Source: Prevotella sp. UBA5379 (lineage in GTDB: Bacteria > Bacteroidota > Bacteroidia > Bacteroidales > Bacteroidaceae). Taken from it: a DNA stretch of 9,632 nt. The stretch spans positions 17,957 through 27,588 of the forward strand of contig DHOX01000073.1 in assembly GCA_002409785.1 (NCBI GenBank), in the 5' to 3' direction. Under the pieces are notes generated by a model. The model was not told the origin of the DNA. It was given only the letters and a program-made list of their open reading frames with translations, and did not search any database. Made by a program: the position numbers and the translations under genes. This document shows positions 1 to 5,022 of the stretch, piece after piece (within the stretch, counting starts at the first letter, position 1; every line of letters starts with the position of its first letter).

Positions 1-82
1 GGCAGTTACCAGAGTGGCCAAATGGGGCTGACTGTAACTCAGCTGGCTTACGCCTTCGGTGGTTCGAATCCATCACTACCCA
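1..82 (+). tRNA. tRNA-Tyr (anticodon GTA), lacking only its first base
   Basis: This class II tRNA decodes tyrosine codons UAC and UAU. The anticodon stem pairs GCTGA (27-31) with TCAGC (39-43) around the loop CTGTAAC, which puts anticodon GTA at 34-36. The long variable arm typical of bacterial tRNA-Tyr is visible, with GGC at 45-47 pairing with GCC at 52-54. The T-stem is 58-62 with 70-74, around loop TTCGAAT. The 3' acceptor strand ACTACCC (75-81) and discriminator A82 are followed by CCCC, so CCA is not encoded. The 5' acceptor strand fits only if base G1 lies just outside the window. In that register one acceptor pair is C·A (base 3 with base 78) where T-A would be expected. Confidence 0.93.
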
Positions 83-226
83 CCCCGTGAAAATCTCCAA
101 TGATCGGATACTCTTCTTTCCTTTTTCCAAAGCGGCCTTTCTTTCAATATATAACAGATCATCTTCAAAGGACATGAAAGGCTTCCGTTTGAGTCATAAA
201 TCAAGCATTTTGAGGCAGATAAGACG

Positions 227-898
227 ATGATGACAACTACAGATTTTATTTTCCGGCTGGCAGTGGCAGCTTTACTGGGGGGCAGTATTGGTTTCGAACG
301 AGAATGCAGGGCCAAAGATGCAGGAGTGCGAACACATTTCCTGGTTGCCTTAGGCAGCGCCTTGTTCATGATCCTCTCACAATATGGGTTTAATGACCTG
401 GCAGGGCATTTTCCTCATCTTTCCTACGATCCTTCACGAATAGCTTCACAAGTTGTCACCGGTATAGGCTTTATCGGTGCAGGTACCATCATTTTTCAAA
501 AACATGTGATCAAGGGCCTTACCACTGCCGCCGGCCTATGGGTAACCAGTGCCATCGGTCTTACCTGTGGTTCAGGTATGTATACATTGGCCATTGCTAC
601 AACGCTTCTTGTACTTATCTGCCTGGAAACTTTAAATTTTATAATCAACCGCTTTGGGTTCCGGAACCTGGCTGTAACCTTTGAAGCACCGGATAAGGCT
701 AGTGCCGGAAGAATATTAAAAAAGATCGAGTCGGCAGGACTGCAATTGAGTTCTTGTCAGATTCATGAAAATCATACTGAAAAGGGGCCCCGCTATCTCG
801 TTACGATGGAACTGAAGATCAAGAGAAGCACTTATCCGTCAAATGTTATCGCTATCTTACAGGAATTCAACGGCGTCAGTTTTGAAGATATAGAATAA
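227..898 (+). CDS. MgtC/SapB-family inner-membrane protein
   Basis: This 223-residue protein belongs to the MgtC/SapB family. Its N-terminal half is hydrophobic, with about five membrane segments near residues 8-23, 36-52, 73-90, 97-112 and 117-137. Family signatures are a Gly-rich first helix ending in GFERE (22-26), then AGVRTH (32-37), the Gly-rich stretch GIGFIGAGTI (78-87), and a TTAAGLWVTSAIG block (98-110). Residues 138-223 form a soluble tail that looks like the ACT-like cytoplasmic domain of longer MgtC homologues. Salmonella MgtC is tied to survival in low magnesium and inside macrophages, and acts on ATP synthase. Most gut-bacterial homologues have no tested role, so I leave the symbol blank. 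The start has two tandem ATGs and either could be used. The gene is probably monocistronic, ending at the hairpin at 956-989. I see no convincing promoter between the tRNA and this start. Confidence 0.93.
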   Translation: MMTTTDFIFRLAVAALLGGSIGFERECRAKDAGVRTHFLVALGSALFMILSQYGFNDLAGHFPHLSYDPSRIASQVVTGIGFIGAGTIIFQKHVIKGLTTAAGLWVTSAIGLTCGSGMYTLAIATTLLVLICLETLNFIINRFGFRNLAVTFEAPDKASAGRILKKIESAGLQLSSCQIHENHTEKGPRYLVTMELKIKRSTYPSNVIAILQEFNGVSFEDIE

Positions 899-955
899 AG
901 ACTGCCAACAGGAAACTTTCGTCCTGACCTTTTTATTATCCCCGGCATAAAAAAT

Positions 956-989
956 GGAGAGGGAACCTATATGTGCGGGTTCCCTCTCC
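956..989. terminator. Bidirectional intrinsic terminator between convergent mgtC-like gene and panD
   Basis: A perfect 12-bp stem, GGAGAGGGAACC (956-967) with GGTTCCCTCTCC (978-989), encloses a 10-base loop. Read on the plus strand it is followed by TATTTAT. Read on the minus strand it is followed by ATTTTTTATG, a proper U-tract. It lies between the end of the mgtC-like gene (898) and the end of panD (1037), so it can stop transcription from both sides. The minus-strand version is the stronger one. Confidence 0.88.
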
Positions 990-1036
990 TATTTATAAAA
1001 TATCTGATCGTCTTATATCTCGAAGATCATAACCTC

Positions 1037-1381
1037 TCAGAGGAGATTCCCCTCCTTTGGAAAAACAACCGTCGGCTTGAATGCCCTGGCTTCTTCGAAA
1101 TCCATAAAGGCAAAACTCATGATAATCACAGTATCATGGACTTGAACCTTCCTGGCGGCCGCACCGTTGAGGCATATACACCCACTCCCCCTCTCTCCTT
1201 TTATGATATAGGTCTCGAACCGTTCACCATTGTTATTATCAACGACCTGCACTTTTTCTCCTGCTATCATGTTCGCGGCATCCATGAGATCTTCATCGAT
1301 GGTTATGCTTCCCATATAATTCAGGTTGGCTTCAGTCACTTTGACACAGTGTATCTTACTTTTTAAAACTTCAATTTCCAT
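1037..1381 (-). CDS. panD: Aspartate 1-decarboxylase
   Basis: PanD converts L-aspartate to beta-alanine, the amine half of pantothenate, in the cytoplasm. The 114-residue product has the normal family length. The self-cleavage site is the Gly24-Ser25 bond in YMGS (22-25). In the known enzyme Ser25 becomes the N-terminal pyruvoyl cofactor of the alpha chain. Other active-site residues sit at their E. coli positions: Lys9 and His11 in KSKIH, Tyr22, Arg54 and Tyr58. A conserved GAAAR block also matches the family. The gene starts 27 bases after panC stops on the same strand, so the two very likely share a transcript ending at the hairpin at 956-989. There is no obvious Shine-Dalgarno sequence, as is usual in Bacteroidota. 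Confidence 0.98.
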   Translation of the reverse strand: MEIEVLKSKIHCVKVTEANLNYMGSITIDEDLMDAANMIAGEKVQVVDNNNGERFETYIIKGERGSGCICLNGAAARKVQVHDTVIIMSFAFMDFEEARAFKPTVVFPKEGNLL

Positions 1382-1408
1382 AGAGATGAAAGAATAGATG
1401 GAGTCCGA

Positions 1409-2266
1409 TTATTTGTTTTCCTTATACGAAATATGATCAATGAGGCGGATCGGTTTGCTTCCGCAGTTGACGGCAATACATCCCGAAATATTGGGACAAG
1501 CATCCCAGGAGTCCACATCCTGCAAGGTATCACCGTTCACGATGGAAAAATACTCCACGGTCAGGCCTTCTACGGCATTAATATCTTCCACGACCTTGTC
1601 ATGAGTCTCCTTGACCGTATGCTCTTTCCCAAAATCAATACTGGCTTTCAGAAGTTCATAAATCTTTGGAGCAATTTTGCGTTCGTCAGCTGTAAGTAAA
1701 GCATTCCTGCTGCTCATGGCCAGACCGTCTTTCTCCCTGACTACAGGGCAGACCACGATCTGGATTTTCATACCTATATATTTTACAAGGCGTTTGACAA
1801 CCGCAATCTGCTGCCAATCCTTCTCGCCAAAATAAGCCCTGTCCGGACGGACGATATAGAAAAGACGACTGACCACCTGGCAAACCCCGTTAAAGTGCCC
1901 GGGGCGATGAGCCCCTTCCATCACGGTAGTAACCGGTGGAAATTCAAAATGGCGGGGATCAGGCGTTGGATAGATTTCCTCTACAGAAGGGGCAAAACAA
2001 TAATCAGCCTTACAATCCTCCACCACTTTCTGGTCAGACTCCGGATTACGTGGATAACGCTCCAGGTCACCCTTATCATTAAACTGGGTAGGATTGAGAA
2101 ATATACTTACTACTGTTACATCATTCTCTTTCACGCTGCGGCGAATAAGAGAGGCATGACCTTCGTGAAGTGCACCCATCGTCGGTACAAGACCGACCGT
2201 TTTACCTTCTTTACGAACTAAAAAAAGCTCATTTTGAAGGTCAACAATTTTTTTGAATATTTTCAT
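1409..2266 (-). CDS. panC: Pantothenate synthetase (pantoate-beta-alanine ligase)
   Basis: PanC joins pantoate and beta-alanine using ATP through a pantoyl-adenylate intermediate, the last step of pantothenate synthesis. Its neighbour panD supplies the beta-alanine. I start it at the ATG at 2266, giving 285 residues and the usual MKI-type N terminus. An in-frame TTG two codons upstream (2272) is possible but less likely. Visible motifs are the HIGH-like nucleotide-binding block PTMGALHEGH (28-37), NPTQF (58-62), MEGAHRPGHFNGV (116-128), YFGEKD (145-150), and the KMSKS-equivalent MSSRN (184-188). The length fits the family. The first pathway genes panB and panE are not in this window, so pantoate must come from genes elsewhere or be imported. 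Confidence 0.97.
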   Translation of the reverse strand: MKIFKKIVDLQNELFLVRKEGKTVGLVPTMGALHEGHASLIRRSVKENDVTVVSIFLNPTQFNDKGDLERYPRNPESDQKVVEDCKADYCFAPSVEEIYPTPDPRHFEFPPVTTVMEGAHRPGHFNGVCQVVSRLFYIVRPDRAYFGEKDWQQIAVVKRLVKYIGMKIQIVVCPVVREKDGLAMSSRNALLTADERKIAPKIYELLKASIDFGKEHTVKETHDKVVEDINAVEGLTVEYFSIVNGDTLQDVDSWDACPNISGCIAVNCGSKPIRLIDHISYKENK

Positions 2267-2294
2267 AACCAAAAACTTTAATTCTATCAGACTG

Positions 2295-2302
2295 CAAAAT
2301 AA
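2295..2302 (-). promoter_or_regulatory. Candidate -7 element for panC-panD
   Basis: On the minus strand these bases read TTATTTTG, one mismatch from the Bacteroidota -7 consensus TAnnTTTG. They lie about 30 bases before the panC ATG, a sensible distance. I see no good TTTG at the expected -33 position. A short palindrome (TTCTTA, AA, TAAGAA at 2311-2324) sits just upstream. This is a weak call. Confidence 0.28.
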
Positions 2303-2407
2303 AACTTTTTTTCTTAAATAAGAAAGAATTATCCTAAAAAATTGCGAATAATCTGTTTCTTTTCCTTGATTTCAATTGTTTTATAATGAATTCTCGACTT
2401 TTATTTG

Positions 2408-2415
2408 TATCTTTG
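2408..2415 (+). promoter_or_regulatory. Bacteroidota-type -7 promoter element for the GT5-like/DUF4270 operon
   Basis: TATCTTTG is an exact match to the TAnnTTTG -7 consensus of the primary sigma factor in Bacteroides. It lies 21 bases before the ATG at 2437, which implies a very short leader. The -33 position (around 2385-2388, AATG) is a poor match to TTTG, which is common for this promoter class. Confidence 0.6.
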
Positions 2416-2436
2416 CATTGTTAAAACTCAACTTAT

Positions 2437-3249
2437 ATGGCTAAGAAAATACTGTTCATTAACCAGGAGATTGCTCCTTATGTACCAGAAAGTGAAATGT
2501 CCATTATGGGAAGAGACTTGCCTCGGAAAATGCAGGAAAATGGCTTTGAAATTCGTACATTTATGCCCAAATGGGGTACAATCAATGAGCGCCGGGGACA
2601 GTTACATGAGGTTATCCGTTTGTCAGGAATGAATTTGATTATCAATGATACGGACCATCCTCTCATTATAAAAGTTGCATCTATACCGGTATCCAGAATA
2701 CAAGTTTATTTTATAGACAATGATGATTATTTCAGCAAACGCCAGATGGAAGCAGACGAAACAGGCGTGGAATATCCCGATAATGGTGAAAGAGCTATCT
2801 TCTTTGCACGTGGGGTACTTGAAACCGTCAAAAAACTAAGATGGTCTCCTGATATTGTCATCTGCCAGGGATGGATAGGAGCTGTCGTTCCTTTCTATAT
2901 CAAAAAGGCATATCATGATGAGCCTTCATTTGCAAACACGAGGGTCGTCAGTCTCCTCTTTGAAAATCAGTTGAAATCCAATTTAGGTGAGAATTTCAAG
3001 CGCTGTATTGAATATAAGGGAGCAAAGGCTGAGCTGCTGGATTCCTATAAAAAGAAATTCGATTTTCTTGAACTTGGCAAATTAGCAATCGACTACAGTG
3101 ATGGTATTATAGAGGCAGGCAGCCATGTCAATCAGGATCTACTGAAAGAAGCTGCTGAAAAAGACAAACCCTTGCTTCAACATCCCAGTGAAGAAGAAGA
3201 TACACAAGCTTACATCAACTTTTTGAATCAGATCAGTTCCGATAAATAA
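2437..3249 (+). CDS. Stand-alone GT5 N-terminal-domain protein (glycogen/starch synthase-like, degenerate)
   Basis: This 270-residue protein resembles only the N-terminal half of bacterial glycogen synthase (GlgA, family GT5, about 480 residues). The likeness shows in the opening KILFINQEIAPY (4-15), LPRKMQENGFEIRTFMP (28-44), the FIDNDDYF stretch (92-99), DNGERAIFFARGVLE (115-129) and SPDIVICQGWIGA (137-149). The C-terminal Rossmann domain that carries much of the ADP-glucose site is absent. The GlgA signature KTGGL, which follows E-x-x-P in the first loop, aligns without gaps to PESEM (17-21), so the lysine and glycines are missing. The GlgA HDW block reads QGW here (144-146), and the HN of the TVHN-type loop appears to be lost near 172-177. 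Annotation pipelines probably call it glycogen synthase. I think synthase activity is unlikely, and a binding, regulatory or partner-dependent role fits better. Only 7 bases separate its stop from the downstream lipoprotein gene, and panC lies divergently upstream. Confidence 0.85.
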   Translation: MAKKILFINQEIAPYVPESEMSIMGRDLPRKMQENGFEIRTFMPKWGTINERRGQLHEVIRLSGMNLIINDTDHPLIIKVASIPVSRIQVYFIDNDDYFSKRQMEADETGVEYPDNGERAIFFARGVLETVKKLRWSPDIVICQGWIGAVVPFYIKKAYHDEPSFANTRVVSLLFENQLKSNLGENFKRCIEYKGAKAELLDSYKKKFDFLELGKLAIDYSDGIIEAGSHVNQDLLKEAAEKDKPLLQHPSEEEDTQAYINFLNQISSDK

Positions 3250-3256
3250 AATAAAA

Positions 3257-4732
3257 ATGAAACTGAAAATCTTTATCCTGGCAGCCTTGACTGCCGTTAC
3301 CTTTACAGCATGTACTAATACAACCGATTATATCGGGTCATCGTTGATTAACAATTCAGATGCACTCTTTGTAACCGATTCTAGTTTTCAAACTTACACC
3401 CAATCGGTTAAAGCCGGAAGGGTCCTGGCCCGGAACAGCAGTGGCTATGTCGGCAAAGTCAAAGACCCGGAAACAGGTGCATACGTTACGGGAGACTACA
3501 TGGCTCAGTTCTATGCCCTCCCTAACCCGGGGTTTATACAGAAAGATTCTATCCGGACGATCGCTTCTGACGGCGGAGTAAAACCTTTACATACTTACCT
3601 GAACCTTTTCTTTGAGGACTATTACGGTGATTCTCTGGCACCGATGAAATTAAAGGTAGAGGAATTGAGCAAACCTGTCCCGGAAGGGGTCAACTATTAT
3701 TCTGATTTTGATCCGGAGGCTGAAGGATATGTCAAAAAGGATGGCTTGACTTTAGAAAAAACTTATACCGTAGAAGACAGGACTCTCAGTGACTCTTCCA
3801 GGACTGCCAACGATGGCATGAAGGGAATTACCATCTCCCTGGACGGTAAGAAATATGTCCATGATGGAGTAACCTATCCGGATTTCGGAGCTTATATCAT
3901 GCGTACTTATTACGCGCATCCCGAATATTTCAAGACCTCTAAAACCTTCCTGAATAATGTCTTCCCCGGATTCTATATCAAATATGAGAATGGTTTGGGG
4001 GCTATGGCAAAGGTAGAAATCAGCCAGGTTTATATGGAACAGCTGACAGACACGATCGTCTCTGTGTCTCATACCTCAACGGTCAATGGCAGTGATGTGA
4101 CTACAACGAAAGACTCACTTGAATATGTGACTACCGGAGCTTATCTCTATGGCACGGACGAAGTATTGCAAACCAATAAAATCACAAATGATGAAGGTAC
4201 ACTGGACCGTCTTGTCGCAGACAATTCATGCAGCTATCTGAAGACCCCGGCCGGAATTTTCACAGAAATCACCTTACCTATAAATGAGATCATGACCAAG
4301 CATGAAAATGATTCCATCAATAGTGCAAAATTAGTCCTCACACGTATCAATAATACTACGGACAGCAATTTCAAACTGGGGATCCCACAAAGTCTTCTGA
4401 TCATTCCTGAGGACAGTCTGCAAAGTTTCTTCGAAAAGGATGAACTCATCAACTATAAGAACAGTTTTTCTGCTTCGTTCGACTCTTCTTCTAATACTTA
4501 TACTTTCAATAATATTTCCGGGTTGATTACGGATATGTATAAGAAGCGGAACTTGAGCTCTGATTATAATAAGGCGATCATTGTTCCTGTGACCATCTCT
4601 ACGGCTACGCGCAATAACGTAACCTATATTACACGAGTCGTAAATGATATGTCTCTTTCGAGTACCAAACTGGTGGGAGGACCAAATCACCCGGTTAAGA
4701 TGACCGTCATTTACAGCCGGTTCAATAAATAG
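3257..4732 (+). CDS. DUF4270 family lipoprotein, function unknown
   Basis: This 491-residue protein has a type II signal peptide: basic MKLK start, hydrophobic core, and lipobox TFTAC with the lipidated cysteine at residue 19. Export through the inner membrane and anchoring in the cell envelope follow from that. The residues after Cys (TNTTDY) do not form the charged surface-export signal known for Bacteroides lipoproteins, so periplasmic orientation is possible. The mature part is rich in Thr, Ser, Asn and Tyr, with alternating beta-prone stretches and no enzyme motif that I recognise. The opening, through TTDYIGSSL, and the overall build match the DUF4270 family of Bacteroidota as I remember it. 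The gene is 7 bases downstream of the GT5-like gene and 7 bases upstream of a small ORF, so the three are probably co-transcribed. Confidence 0.85.
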   Translation: MKLKIFILAALTAVTFTACTNTTDYIGSSLINNSDALFVTDSSFQTYTQSVKAGRVLARNSSGYVGKVKDPETGAYVTGDYMAQFYALPNPGFIQKDSIRTIASDGGVKPLHTYLNLFFEDYYGDSLAPMKLKVEELSKPVPEGVNYYSDFDPEAEGYVKKDGLTLEKTYTVEDRTLSDSSRTANDGMKGITISLDGKKYVHDGVTYPDFGAYIMRTYYAHPEYFKTSKTFLNNVFPGFYIKYENGLGAMAKVEISQVYMEQLTDTIVSVSHTSTVNGSDVTTTKDSLEYVTTGAYLYGTDEVLQTNKITNDEGTLDRLVADNSCSYLKTPAGIFTEITLPINEIMTKHENDSINSAKLVLTRINNTTDSNFKLGIPQSLLIIPEDSLQSFFEKDELINYKNSFSASFDSSSNTYTFNNISGLITDMYKKRNLSSDYNKAIIVPVTISTATRNNVTYITRVVNDMSLSSTKLVGGPNHPVKMTVIYSRFNK

Positions 4733-4739
4733 GTGTGTT

Positions 4740-4871
4740 ATGGCTGACAATTTCCTGGAACGGCAGCGCCGTGATTATGAAGAGCGTAAGATGATCTGGC
4801 TCCGCAAGAAAAAGCATCTGCCTCATAAAAGGCCGCATCACATTGAGAAAGAGAATGAAAATGATCTGTAG
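4740..4871 (+). CDS. Small basic protein, 43 residues, function unknown
   Basis: An ATG 7 bases after the DUF4270 stop opens a 43-codon frame ending in TAG, just before a strong terminator. The product starts MADNFLERQRRDYEERK and continues with a Lys/Arg/His-rich stretch (residues 22-34, including RKKKHLPHKRPHH) and an acidic tail KENENDL. It has no signal peptide or membrane segment. Residues 4-25 could form one amphipathic charged helix. Its placement between a gene stop and a terminator, with a 7-base gap equal to the one upstream, supports a real translated gene. I have a vague memory of small Bacteroidales proteins starting MADN-x-LE but could not verify it. The basic stretch could bind nucleic acid or membrane lipid; that is conjecture. 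Confidence 0.65.
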   Translation: MADNFLERQRRDYEERKMIWLRKKKHLPHKRPHHIEKENENDL

Positions 4872-4875
4872 TTTC

Positions 4876-4918
4876 AAGCCATATTCCACCTTTACAGGAA
4901 GGTGAGATATGGCTTTTT
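4876..4918 (+). terminator. Intrinsic terminator of the GT5-like/DUF4270/small-protein operon
   Basis: The outer stem pairs AAGCCATAT (4876-4884) with ATATGGCTT (4907-4915). After a 2x2 internal mismatch the inner stem pairs CACCTT (4887-4892) with AAGGTG (4899-4904) around a six-base loop. A run of five T follows at 4914-4918. The opposite strand has no T-run, so this works only on the plus strand. Confidence 0.88.
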
Positions 4919-4961
4919 ATGATGTCTCAAAACAAATTTAACTTACAATTTCGTAGGTTGG

Positions 4962-5022
4962 GTTCCCCAAAAGACTTTAACACACTCCGGCCTTATTCCG
5001 TTCTGAAGTCGAACAGGGGAAC
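4962..5022 (-). other. Possible stem-loop just after the uvrD/pcrA stop
   Basis: GTTCCCC (4962-4968) is complementary to GGGGAAC (5016-5022). Nested inside, GACTT (4973-4977) pairs with AAGTC (5006-5010), leaving a large loop. The outer arm touches the helicase stop codon. On the minus strand no T-run follows, so it is not a classical intrinsic terminator. It may be a 3' end structure or chance. Confidence 0.3.

Noticed and set aside
129..140. AAAG-CGGC-CTTT hairpin after the tRNA as a terminator
   Set aside because: The stem is only four pairs with a weak T/C-rich tail. It is too weak to call.
205..212. GCATTTTG as a promoter -7 element for the mgtC-like gene
   Set aside because: The TA of TAnnTTTG is missing and the distance to the start codon is too short.
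971..1366. 131-codon open frame on the plus strand
   Set aside because: It is the antisense shadow of panD and its start lies inside the bidirectional terminator loop.
2267..2272. TTG start two codons upstream of the chosen panC ATG
   Set aside because: The ATG at 2266 gives the usual MKI N terminus of PanC. The extension adds only two residues.
4331..4750. Minus-strand frame of 139 codons across the end of the DUF4270 gene
   Set aside because: It runs antisense to a convincing lipoprotein gene and has Arg/Ile-rich shadow composition.
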